DNA of 64,000 nucleotides from Spinacia oleracea (Eukaryota; Streptophyta; Magnoliopsida; Caryophyllales; Amaranthaceae). Below, one piece after another: positions 1 to 10,851 of the stretch (positions are counted from its first letter, which is position 1; the number at the start of each line of letters is the position of its first letter). The stretch is taken from assembly GCF_020520425.1 (NCBI RefSeq), contig NC_079491.1, positions 9,411,143-9,475,142 of the forward strand. Reading direction: 5' to 3'. The translations under genes and the position numbers were made by a program. The notes beneath the pieces are model-generated. The model was not told the DNA's origin. It worked only from the letters and a program-made list of their open reading frames with translations, and searched no databases.

Positions 1-2
1 CT

Positions 3-212
3 TTTGCTGCATCTTCTTCAGCTTCTGAAATTATTTTCGGATCAATTGTGTCAAACATCAAACAGGCTTTGGAAGTGACTAAAAGCAAGGGTGATGAAGT
101 GCAGGGGAAAGGAAAGGGTAAAGTTTTTGAGCCTTTCGTTGTTGGTGGTTCAACAGTCTCTAACCCAATTGAGATTGTTGAACTAGAGGATGGTGAAATT
201 TCCAACAACTAG
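3..212 (+). CDS. C-terminal tail of an unrecognised reading frame, cut by the window edge
   Basis: An open frame enters from the left and ends at TAG after about 69 codons. It is rich in Ser, Lys, Glu and Val and ends in an acidic stretch (VELEDGEISNN). I see no domain. The low-complexity, charged tail could be the end of a LINE ORF1-type protein or of an ordinary host gene; no ORF2 or reverse-transcriptase sequence follows, so I cannot decide. The intron structure, start and product all lie outside the window. Confidence 0.35.
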   Translation, partial: FAASSSASEIIFGSIVSNIKQALEVTKSKGDEVQGKGKGKVFEPFVVGGSTVSNPIEIVELEDGEISNN

Positions 213-536
213 AATCTTTAGTAGCAGTTCAGATTTTGGAGCAACGCATGATCTTCAAGCTAGTGCTTTGGCGTTCGTATCTTTTGGGTAGTATGTTTAT
301 ATATAGTTTTCTTAATTCTCGGATTGGTAATTATAATTATGGATATCTAGGAGTGAAGTATCCCTTTTTGACAAGTTTTTGCGTACGAGGGGGATTTAGG
401 TTGCTTAGGGATCGGTTCGGTTAGGAATGTGTTGTCTTTGGCCTCAAAAGTTGAGGAGTGTATCCGACTATTCCTAATTTCTAAGTTATATATATATATA
501 TATACCAGGATATGCTATTTTTTTAACGCAAAACGA

Positions 537-578
<42 letters not shown>

Positions 579-1715
579 TCGTTTTGCGTTAAAAAAATAG
601 CATATCCTGGTGTTACGATACAACAATCTAAAAAGAAGTTTGACACATTGAAAATAGTTATAAGCTACTTAGCTACCTATAAGTCTATAAGTGCATCAAC
701 AACCTTGACAGAGGCCTGTTGTCAAGGTGTATTTGACCCTTCCATTTTTCTGCAATGTTGACAAAGAGGAATGTCAAATTATTTCTAAACTTGACTTGGG
801 TCAGGTTTCTGACCAAATGTCAAGTAAATAAGTGAGCCTTTATTTCTTTAATACCATGCATGTTTCGTTTTTTTATGGGTCTGATGCATTGCGTTTTTTT
901 TTCATGTTCATTTTAAATGTTTATCTTTCATTGATTTAGAATATTTGTTTTGTGGTGTCAATTCGCTATTTTTGTTTGTATGAAAATAATTTGCATAATT
1001 TTTATATATTAATTATAACTTTATATTTAAAATTTAGTAGTTGTTAAAATTAGCGATTGTGTAGGAAAGAGAATTTGAGGTGGAATTTAAGTAAAAAGTA
1101 GGTGAAAGAAATTATTGACCTCGAGTTAAGATTATAGGAAAAGAAAGTAAGAGTTAGAGTGAGAGGTGTGTCAAATTAATGGAAAATCAGGTGAAAGAAG
1201 GAGAAAGATGAGAGAAAAATTATTTAATACTTGACCAAGGATCAAGGATGCACATGGTCTAACGAGACGCGATACATATTACTCGAGGACATAAATAGTT
1301 TTGAGAAAATTTACATGATGAGCATATAAGTATGACTCGATAGATTATTAGAAATGAAAAAGGTCCAAAGACCATTATGCAAAGATTTTCTTTTTTCTTT
1401 TCTTTTTTTTAAAAAAAAGGTCTATGGTGTTGGACTTTTTTTTTATTGGACACTAACAATCCAAAACCGAATTTAATCAGATTGGATTATGTGGAAATTC
1501 ATACTCCTTACTAAATTGGGCTCAAAGTTAATAAAATAGAATTAAACAAATGTTTGTTCCGAGTTAGATTATACTTGAGCCTTCTAATTGAAAATCGAAC
1601 TTTCACAACTAGTTTTTGGATAATTGGTACAATACAAGGGAAATAAAAACAATCCAAGAAAACAATTGATGCTTGGATGTGCGTTAAGTTGTAAAACGTA
1701 AAGAGAATAACGAAA
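213..1715. other. Non-coding stretch, no gene seen
   Basis: This is AT-rich DNA with several TA and T runs. Apart from the hairpin at 504-611 I see no coding exon, RNA gene or recognisable element. Short open frames are present but have no coding character. Confidence 0.5.
504..611. repeat. 108-bp perfect palindrome (snap-back hairpin) with a TA-repeat centre
   Basis: The left arm (504-540) starts ACCAGGATATGC and ends CGACGAT. The right arm (575-611) is its exact reverse complement. The centre (541-574) is alternating AT and is itself self-complementary. A perfect match over about 37 bp of non-simple sequence suggests a recent foldback-type MITE or small palindromic insertion. No convincing target-site duplication is visible. 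Confidence 0.75.
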
Positions 1716-1887
1716 GCTATGTTACTCGGACTCTTCATTTCACCTCAAGTACCCGAATTCTCGACACTCGACATGAATATGCACTTCAGTTTGGTCTAAA
1801 CTATGAAAATTTTCACAATTTCGCTGAGTGCTGATTCTTGGACAGATACCGTATCCTATACTAATATCCAAGTCAGAGTAACATAGC
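1716..1887. repeat. Small MITE-like repeat with terminal inverted repeats
   Basis: The left end reads GCTATGTTACTCGGACTC. The right end is its imperfect reverse complement (GAGTAACATAGC), giving terminal inverted repeats of about 17 bp around a 172-bp body. There is no coding capacity, and the family and target duplication are unclear. Confidence 0.45.
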
Positions 1888-2058
1888 ACGAAAGAAGAAA
1901 GAGGACAATTTTCTTATTTAAGTTTGAAAGTACTCTCTTTTGTCAACAAATGAGTTTTGATTTGTCAATTGTTTTAAGGTACTTCAAACTTCAAAGAGAG
2001 GAGTAGGCAGATTGTTCAACAATGATTCCAATTGCAAATTTCTCATGTACAAAATTGA

Positions 2059-5000
2059 TCAAATATCTAACCAAACCATAACCAAAGATGACAACAAAAT
2101 CACTAAACTCATGCATAAGTGTTTGCTCAACTGTGAGGCTGATGACCGCGAAGGTGAAGGCGATGGAGCAGGAGACAGGACTGAAACATCTGCAGTGTTT
2201 TCCTTTGAGCAAGTATACTTACACCGGCTCGAACGAACAACTCTGTATACGCCACTACTAGACAGTACATAAACATCTTTGTTCTGGTCTTCCCCAAATG
2301 AGAAAATGTAACCTAAAGCAGGCAATGAACTTCCTGGGACAGAACTGCACTTTATAGGAGAGTCTGCAGCACAGCTAAAGGATAGTAAGCTAGACGTGAA
2401 GTTCCCACTTTCTTCAGGAAACTCAGTACCTTCCCACATAGCGCCTCCGTATAAATCAGCATACAAGTACCTGAAAATACACCATGTAGATTTTCACGTA
2501 ATTATGACCCGAGCTGAAATTGACTCGACGTGGAATTTGATGATGATGATTGATGATGAGCTAATATTGACAATAGCTTGAATATATCTAAGAACTTGGT
2601 AGGAAACTAAAGATGGCACTGGGCCGGGCGGCTCAGCAAGAAAAAAGCACGACCCTGCACGAGCACGATTTTGTGGGCCGGGCCTGGGCTGCATTTTTTG
2701 GAAAGAACACTATACGGCACGGCCCAACACGACAATTCGACAAAGCACGCAAAGTTGAGTAAAACTAGGCTTAGGCACGACGGCCCGGCCCAACACGACA
2801 AAGCACGCAAAATTGAGTAAAATTAGGCTTAGGCATGACGGCCCGACCCAACACTACACGACAAAGAATGCTAAATTGAGTAATATTAAGCTTAGGCACC
2901 ACGGCCCGACCCGGCATGTCACATGTGGGCTTAGGTAGTGCATGGGCCGTATTTTGAAATTTTTGGCCTGGAATGGCCTGGCTCGTTACAAGTGGGTTGG
3001 GCCCATTCAGGCCCATGACATGTGGATCAGCCCAAAGCCTGACCCGACTCGGCCCACAACCTTCTTTAGTAGACACAACAGACAAGTACTTTTACGACAG
3101 GGATGAAAGTAGACTCAATGATCCCCTAGAAAGAGGTAGCTGAAGAACACACACCTTCCGGACATGCAAGGATCAGTTGAAGATCGGTAAAAATAACCGC
3201 CAGTAATTGATGCAGAACCTTGTTTTGAACTCACAGCGGAATGATTGTAACCCATTACAGGGAAAATAGGGTTTATAGAGTTCAGAGAAGTATTTCCTCC
3301 TGGTGATGTTAGAGGAGTGAAAGGGTAGGGACCTTCATAAACTCGCCAACCATAGTTTCCACCCTTCGTGATTATGTTCACTTCTTCAGTCATGTCCTGT
3401 AGGTGTAAGATAAAGGGGTTTCAAAACTCGATACAGACAGAGAACGATGAGGTAGTCAGTTGTTTAAAAAGGCAGTAGATAGTTATAATGGCTAGCGAAA
3501 CTCAAACCTGTCCAACATCAGTGCACAAAAAGTATGAAGGCCTTTCAGCATCAAAACTGCATCTCCAAGGATTCCTTAATCCACTGGCCCATATTTCAGG
3601 TTGTGACTGATTATCGTTGATATAGGGGTTGTCTTTTGGGATAGTATAGTTTCCCCATAAACCCTCTGTACTTATTTCTGAAGCACCTGGATAAACAACA
3701 TAAGTAACAAAAGTCAGAAAGAAATATAGGAGAAACAACCTCATTAAGGAGAAGTAACCAAATTAGTTTGCTTCTTTTTTCTCTTTTTCATTTAATTTTT
3801 GCGTAAGAGGTATCATAATGAGATAATCACAAGTTTCATTCTGCTTTGAGATCTTCACATGAACACTAAAAATGTTAAAATTAAGCCTTCTGGATACATA
3901 CAGGGAAAGAAGAACTACGGCCATCATAAGATGGCGGATTACTGATATCTATCAGTGTCTCCCTAGATACCAATCAATAGGACAGCAAGAACAAGTGAAC
4001 CAGTGAAACTGCAAAACTGAGGTTCTGACACTAATCAGCCGACTTAGACATCATTAAGTAACTTCGGTGATAAGACTTATCGATAAACAGCACAACTGAA
4101 AAACATAGTTTATCGCGCAGGGTAAATCAAACATAGAACTAAACGAAAGCCAAAGTTTTTAAAAAATTTATAGTACAATCACATAAGAATATTTGCAATA
4201 ACACTCACTTGGAAAAGTGTTGACATCAAACCTCATAATTTTACCAAGCAATGATCTTTTGTTCTGAGCAAAATTGTAGGGATCACCACTTCCTCCTCCG
4301 TCTCCCATCATGTAGTACAAATGCCCATCTGGGCCAAAAATGATTTGTCCACCATGATGAGAAGTAAATGGCAGTCCCATGGTGAATATCCTTCTGACTT
4401 CTGCTGGGTTAGCAGAGGTTGCCTGGACAAAGAACATAGAAGATTAGCTATTAACAGTTTAGACCCCAAAAAATAAAAAATAAACTTAGTTTAGAACCAC
4501 ATAGTTTACCATTAATGGCTTAGTATTGGTACCGCCAACAGAAAACTCAGCAATAACACTTTGATATTGGCATGGTTGTGCACCATTATCAGTTGGTAGC
4601 ATTGAGGGGTCACAATCGACATCAGAGTTACATGCACAACGTCCTTCACATCCATGCCACTCTGTCTTGTCACAATTGAATGAAGCGAAGAAACGGCCAT
4701 TTTCAGCAAATCTTGGATGAATAGCTATGCTCATCAATCCAAACTCAGCATCAAAATGTACTATGTCACTTAGATCCAGAAAAGGGCGTGATTCATCAAA
4801 CTCGATAACTCCACCTGATCCTTCTTTTGGAAGTTTTGCCAACCAAATCTTTCCTTGTTGGTTGGAGAAGAAAACTCGGTTGGAGCCATCAGGATGAGGC
4901 ACCATACTAAGATAAGATCCATTACCAATTTTCTCGAGGCACAAACCAGATGGGCTACTTGGGGGTTCTGCAGTATTATTTAAAGATACAGGTTCTCCGC

Positions 5001-6271
5001 CAAAGCAAAGTGATCCATCTTCCGATGCTTCACCTAAGGCGTTACAGAAATCAGTTTTTGACTGCCACATTTCTGTGATCTTGGTCAGATTTGAATTTAC
5101 CGAAGATCCAGCTTGACGTTGTAATGAGGGTGAAAACGGTGAATTCAATACTGACACGTTCATACATGTATCCCATACTTTTGAGCAAAAGTTGCCTGCT
5201 GCTTGGCTGGATTGTGGTGAAGTTGATGACAAAGTAGAGTTGCACAGAACAGGAACTGAACGGGGCACACTATTGACTCTGAACAACTCTGCTGAGAACT
5301 GATCACATCTCTGCATTTATCAGAAATCCCAACAATAGCTCAGGAAAATATATCCACATACATATGTTACACATACTGGATAAGAACAACAGCAGCAGCA
5401 ACTAAAACCACAACAATCATCTGACCACTCAAAACAAGTCCCATCAAAGGTATGTTTTGGGTATGTTCTGCACTTCTGCTTGTACTTTTGGAGTGAGTAC
5501 ATGTCAAAATACTACCAATTTTAAACGCCAGTGTTCGACAAAATAGTCGTAAACAGCCTTTACTTATGGAGAAGTGTTTTTCAAAAGCTACCAAATTTTG
5601 TTTTTTTTACTACTCCAACAGGTAGTAGGGCACTAGAGCCGAACACCTTCAACAGGTAGTAGGACACTAGAGCCGAACACCTACATTAAAAAACTACTTT
5701 GTCGGCTAACCTTTATCACCTAACATATAGTAGAAGAACCAACAGTTACTACAATTCTACAACTGGTTAATTTTGTTGAACAAAGCCTAGTTGAGGTGAA
5801 CATGCTGCAACGTTACTCTAACAAGTGGAGACGAGTAGGACGACTTATTTTAAGCTATCCATGAGAAGAAAAGAAAAATAAGTTATTTCTAATTAAGGAA
5901 AGACAGTCTTACAGCACAAAGGATTGATTTCACAATAGAGGCACAGGCAGAGTCAGATACATTCATGGACTGAAACTGCTTCTGCAATTGCATATCTTGT
6001 TTCGAATTGCAGCATGAACTCCCATCATAATGGCAAAATTTTAAGGGACTCTTCAAGGTTAAAGGATAGCCTAAAAAACAAAAACAAAAACAAAAATGTT
6101 AAACAACTTGAGATAAAAGCAACTGACCGTAATGCGAATAACTCGAAATCAAAGAAGGATGGAACAAAGGGACTCACTCGAGTCAATGCAAAGAGGATGA
6201 GCTGACAAATTATTAGCAAGTAACAGCAAGCTTAAAAGATAGAAGCTAATAATACTAAAAGGAACACCCAT
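2059..6271 (-). CDS. HIPL1: HIPL1-like GPI-anchored protein (hedgehog-interacting-protein-like, glucose/sorbosone dehydrogenase fold)
   Basis: Seven exons on the minus strand: 6178-6271, 5913-6070, 4510-5310, 4209-4422, 3508-3686, 3155-3396 and 2059-2470. All junctions are GT-AG, and the total is 2100 bp, a 699-residue protein, close to the usual length of plant HIPL proteins. The start at 6271 gives a hydrophobic signal peptide (MGVPFSIISFYLLSLLLLA). Residues about 30-200 are a Cys-rich folate-receptor-like region with the paired-Cys motif GSSCCNS. Residues about 205-560 are the beta-propeller seen in glucose/sorbosone dehydrogenases, with blocks such as FGLMSIAIHPRF, SHHGGQIIFGPDGHLYYMMG and GGNYGWRVYEGPYPF. 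The C-terminus has a Ser/Pro-rich linker (SPAPSPSPSRSS) and then a hydrophobic tail, as expected for GPI anchoring at the outer plasma membrane. The enzymatic role of plant HIPLs is not settled. The gene looks intact. Confidence 0.93.
2616..3062. repeat. GC-rich tandem repeat inside HIPL1 intron 6
   Basis: Within the intron at 2471-3154 lies a block of diverged units of about 60-65 bp. Each has the order gcacg(a)cggcccg-cccaacac-gacaaagcacgc-aaattgagtaaa-ttaggcttagg. Three to four units are readable between about 2720 and 2920, and the flanks carry further ggcccg/gggcc motifs. It is far more GC-rich than the surrounding intron and is probably transposon-derived. The splice sites on both sides are undisturbed. 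Confidence 0.6.
5616..5683. repeat. Two-copy 34-bp tandem duplication in HIPL1 intron 2
   Basis: The unit beginning CAACAGGTAGTAGG and containing CACTAGAGCCGAACACC occurs twice in a row with about one difference. It lies in the intron at 5311-5912, away from the splice sites. Confidence 0.8.
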
Positions 6272-8068
6272 TATAGAAAAAACACAGAAAACTGCCAATT
6301 TTGTACAATCCAAGGTACTAACTGACACCGTCTTTTTTTATCAACTCCGAGGATTCTACAGGAAAATGATAGCCCCATGATTCATGATTCATGAAGAAAC
6401 CGAAACCAAAACAGTACAGTTTTTTAGATGATTTATACAGAAGAAAACAGTTCTGAGCTTTTCGAAAATTCTAATTTGCACCAGATCAGTCAAACTCTAA
6501 TCTTAAATCACGAATTATTCTTCTATTATTGGTGTATTTAAATACCAGACATTTCACTCTCTTATACAACTCAGCTCCCAGAAGAAATTCCTTATTTTAA
6601 TACTATCTATTCCAGCAAACAATCCTACCTATATACAAGTTGACCTCATCCAGTTTTCAGAGTCAAAAATAATAAATGAATGGTTAGTTGGGAAGAAATA
6701 ACACTATGTATGATTGTTTTGTCCTGTAACCCAAGTTGCATGGATTATGGTTGGTTCACTGTGTTCTGTGCAGGCATTTAATTGCTGATTTTGTGGTAAC
6801 ATATTATTATATGCAAATATTGGGAATCAGGCTCCAACCGGCCCCAGTGGAAGATCCTCCCCTGACTTCAATTTTCTAGGAAGCGAGGTGTTTCAATTTT
6901 CTAGGAAGCGAGTTGTTGCATGATCTGAAATCTAAAGGCACATGGGAAGAAAACCCCACTAACATATCACAGCAGAATAAGTTAAAGCAGACATAAATTT
7001 TTCACTAGACATAAAAGAAGATTTAGGAATTAAGGCTAATAATTACGCAATTTACTTGCATATACTTCAGGAAGAACCATTAAATATACCTTGATATCCA
7101 CTCTGAGAAGAGACTTGCTAATGCGTTCGCCTACCTGCAGATTTGCACACAAACTTCTTTCTGAAAACCAAATTCGATACTCCTTCCGTCTCAAAGTATT
7201 CATTTTACTAGGCTTTGTCATGGAGAATAAGATATACCATGGATCACCTAACACCCAGCAAGTGAGATGGTCAAAAGTATTGGAATCCATAAAGTCAAAG
7301 GAGAGAGAATGAGAAGCCTGAAAATATTGCTGCAAATCTCCCCATTATCGGGTGTCTGCTTTTTCTTGTCTATGTGAAATGAGATTTGGTAATTTTGAAT
7401 TCTTCCCAGGTCACACAAAGGATGAATCTTTATAGTAAAAATCCACCTAATTGTCCTCTTAAGTTCTTATCAAATCAGCGGCGAAGATAAAACTGAATAT
7501 ACTCCGTAATAAACCTTGTTGAAGAAGTGGTGAAACTCCATAAAGAATGAGAAAATGGTGGACACCAAAATTTGATGGTCTGATTGGAGAACTTTGTTGC
7601 TGACCATCGTTATCGATTATGCGTCTGCTGGTGGAGGAGAAGGTATAGACATACCAACAAAACAAATAGAACTCTTTGACATGGAACTGAACTTTTCATC
7701 ATAACAATTCAATACAACAGTGAAATGTTTTTCTTAATTGCTCAATCAAGCCCCATTCCATATTTTGAAGCATACAAGTTCAGTACTTCAATCAAGTTCT
7801 GAAGCATATGAAAAATACACAACTCTGGCTACAACTTTCGATAAAAAGAGCGAGTTATTGCAGCATATTAACACCACTATGAAAGTGTATCGTATCAATG
7901 CAGAAGTTGACAAAAGAATATGTCATATATTTTCCCAATTCGTATATACAAGAATACATAACCTGAGAACCCTTTAGTGTCAATGGAATTCAGAATTTCT
8001 AACAGCAAAGAAAGAACAAGGATCATACATTGTTATGGAGCGCAGTTTCAGAAAGACCAATCTCCTGG
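6272..8068. other. Intergenic region upstream of HIPL1 and downstream of transporter unit A
   Basis: No exon or RNA gene is recognisable here. It should hold the HIPL1 promoter (next to 6271) and the 3' end of unit A. A 22-bp direct duplication (TTTCTAGGAAGCGAG) lies at about 6870-6915, and a possibly decayed Stowaway-like sequence (ACTCCTTCCGTCTC) begins near 7179. Confidence 0.5.
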
Positions 8069-10851
8069 TCATATCTGGCTTCCTTGCTGAGTTCGGGTTT
8101 GTAGAAACCTCCTACATATAACGCGCTCATAATAGCTTCTAGTCCTCATAGACAATCCCACAGCAAAGAGAGATCCCAGAAAAGTAACAGCTGCCATGAT
8201 TAAAAAAGACAGCATAAAGCAATGTACACCCAAACAAGTATTATCTTCACCGGATGTTTCTTTATCATATATATAACCAACCACCCTAACAGAGAGAATG
8301 TATGACCCAAGAGGGCCAGCTATAGTAATAGTATTGAATATGGTTCCCATATTTACAACCCCGAATAACTCAGAAGCAATTGTTGGCATCAAAGAGAGCT
8401 GCGACCCATAACAAATCCCCACCAAAATCGACCCAGCATAAAGACACCCAGGCATACCAGAAGCAATCACCAAATGCCCAACACTCATGATTGCCAGACT
8501 ACCAGCCATGAAAAGAGGCCTCGCCCATCCTTTCGTATGAAGGATGTAGTCAGATACATATCCACCCCCAAATCGTCCAAGGGAATTCCAAATACTCCAC
8601 AATGAGATAAGAGTTGTAGTTTCCAAAGGTGTATAACTGAGAGCTTCTCCAATTTGGGTGAGGTTGTTCAATGTTGCTAGTCCTGAGCCAAGCGCACACG
8701 CTGTAGCCAAAAATAGAAGCCAGAAATTCACAGTCCTCATAGCTTGGAACAAATTGAAGTGTCCTTCCAACTCCGATGGCCTGTTAATAGATTCTGTATC
8801 CTGCTCTATCTGATCTGACAGCCTCTGATAGTCAAGATCATCTTCTCTCTCATGTATCTTTTCAGAGGATATGTTCTGCTGAGCTCTAAGGGCAATCCAC
8901 AGGGGTGAGGCAAGCAAGAGTAGCAGCACAATAACAATGAGGATATGTGCTAATAACTGTACAGTGATTACATTTTCCAAGACGATAACAACCACTAGAT
9001 ATGCTGAAACTACTACAACTACCCATGAGAAGTTGTTAAGATGCCGTTTCTCATCTCCAGCATTTGTGTCATAGATTTTCACAAACCACATGAGTAGTAA
9101 TGGGTTAATTGTAGACAACAGGGACACCATCAGAAGAAATGAGGCAGGATTTCCAGGGAATATGGTTCGGTAAAGCTGGATTAACATTGCTGCGCTCAGA
9201 CCCAGAAAACCCTGAAACAAACAAATCTAATCATCTTAGACTTCAACCCAAGTGATAAACAGATGGATTACTTTGATAATCATAAGCTTAAAATAGGAAG
9301 AGGAAAAAAAAAACGCAAACAAGTACAATGAAGACCTTGTTGAGAATTCATCCTGATAACTGCTCACAGTGATCATAAGACAAGGGTTATGATTGCTTAA
9401 CACCATACTCAGGCGTTTTAAATTTTTAAAATCTCTGTAGTAATTTCAAGGGTAAAAAACATTTTCCTTCTGTAAAGAAAGAAAACCACATGGCCTTAAT
9501 GCCACAAGACACTCTAACCCACTTCACTTTACACTTTAGAGTACAATTTCGAGCAAGACGTTTGGTCTACCCTTATGGCTGGCCAAATACGCAGGAAGAG
9601 CGAGACAATCTTAAGACATACATGGAATTCTCCTGGTAAATGGCCACTATGTATAAGTTTGACATTAAACTTACTAAATCTATAAGGTGACCTGCCTATT
9701 ATTTCAGGCACGATCCAAAACAGAAATGTAGCCTATTACTTTTCCTTTATGGACTTATGGGTGGAGGCCAATCATACCGGCCACTCGGCCAGGGCGCCCA
9801 CAGAATGCCAAATCTCATGATCAATAAAATAGCATGCAAATTTTAACCATACTCAATTATCATATGCCATTATGGCTTATTTTTGCGCGAGCTAAAACAA
9901 AAAATATGATCAAAACAACTCCATTAATCCAGGTTTGAATCCCCCTTCCCATTTGTAATTTGTAATGCTATTATGGCTTATTTGCACACACGCACAAATA
10001 CTAAAATAGAATATTAATCACAACTCAATTAATCCAGTACTAATCCCCTTCCTCGTTAGTAATTTGTAATGCCATTGTGGCTTATTTGCGCGCGCGCACA
10101 CACAAATACTAAAACAGAATATATGATCACAAGTTCACATCAACTCAATTAATACAGGTTTGGATCCCCTCCCCATTTAGTAATTTGTAATGCCATTATG
10201 GCTTATTTGCACGAGCACACATATACTTGAACAAAATATAAGACCACAACAACTCGATTAATCCAGGTTCGAATTCTCCTCCCCGTTTGTAATTTATAAT
10301 GCCCTTATAGTTTATCCCCGCACACACAAAATAAATAACTCAATTTAATCAATAAAATTATATAGAGGCTAAAACAAAAGAAATAGAGGGTTGTTGACCT
10401 TCATAATACCAACAGCAGTGCCACTATAATCCCGGAAATTATGAACAGCAGTAACCACATCCGCCGTATTAAAAAACGGCATAGCATGTCCAGCCAAGAA
10501 CAAGAACAAACATACCACCGCAACCGGTGGCCGGTAAATAACCCCGGCCACCGTCAACCAAATCAAGAAATAGCCAGCAAAGCATTGGACGGCCCCAGCA
10601 AATATAGCAACTTTGGGCCCACCAAAGAAAGAGCGGCGATAGGCGGTGCTGGCATAGAGAACGCCGGCGAGGATGCCGACGTTGGCGCCCAAGTCCTTGA
10701 AAAGGGCAACAGTGTCAAGGGTAGTTTGGGAATAACCTTGCGAGGATTTGAGGACAGGAGAGTAAATTCCAAAGGTGGATGGTGTGCCACTGATGGATTG
10801 GATCCATATGCTTGCTACTGTTGATACCCATTTGTTGTTCATCATCTCCAT
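8069..10851 (-). CDS. Nodulin-like / NFD4-like major facilitator transporter, unit A of a tandem array
   Basis: Two exons, 10399-10851 and 8069-9211, are joined GT-AG in phase 0 (…IMK|GFLG…) to give 531 residues. Exon 1 encodes the nodulin-like N-terminal half, opening MEMMNNKWVSTVASIWIQS, with a YSPVLKSSQGYSQTTLDT block and helices through IYRPPVAVVCLFLFLAGHA. Exon 2 adds more helices and a charged loop, then the second-half signature GRFGGGYVSD followed by about five more helices (about 12 in total). The family comprises plant membrane proteins similar to NUCLEAR FUSION DEFECTIVE 4; substrates are mostly unknown. A is the most diverged member of this array, but its frame and splice sites are intact. 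The intron (9212-10398) contains a minisatellite. Confidence 0.9.
9866..10330. repeat. Minisatellite, about four to five units of 100-120 bp, in the intron of unit A
   Basis: The landmark ATGCCATTATGGCTTATTTG recurs with small changes near 9864, 9965, 10069, 10189 and 10300. Each copy is followed by a purine/pyrimidine CA- or CG-rich stretch (cgcacacaca), then AACTCAATTAATCCAGGTT and a cccttcccc block. The array lies wholly inside the intron, 60-70 bp from the exon 1 donor. Confidence 0.85.

Noticed and set aside
2771-3085. Proline- and arginine-rich frame of 104 codons on the minus strand
   Set aside because: It lies inside HIPL1 intron 6 and is produced by the GC-rich tandem repeat.
10441-10824. 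Open frame of 127 codons on the plus strand
   Set aside because: It is the antisense shadow of exon 1 of transporter unit A, whose minus-strand frame has clear family motifs.
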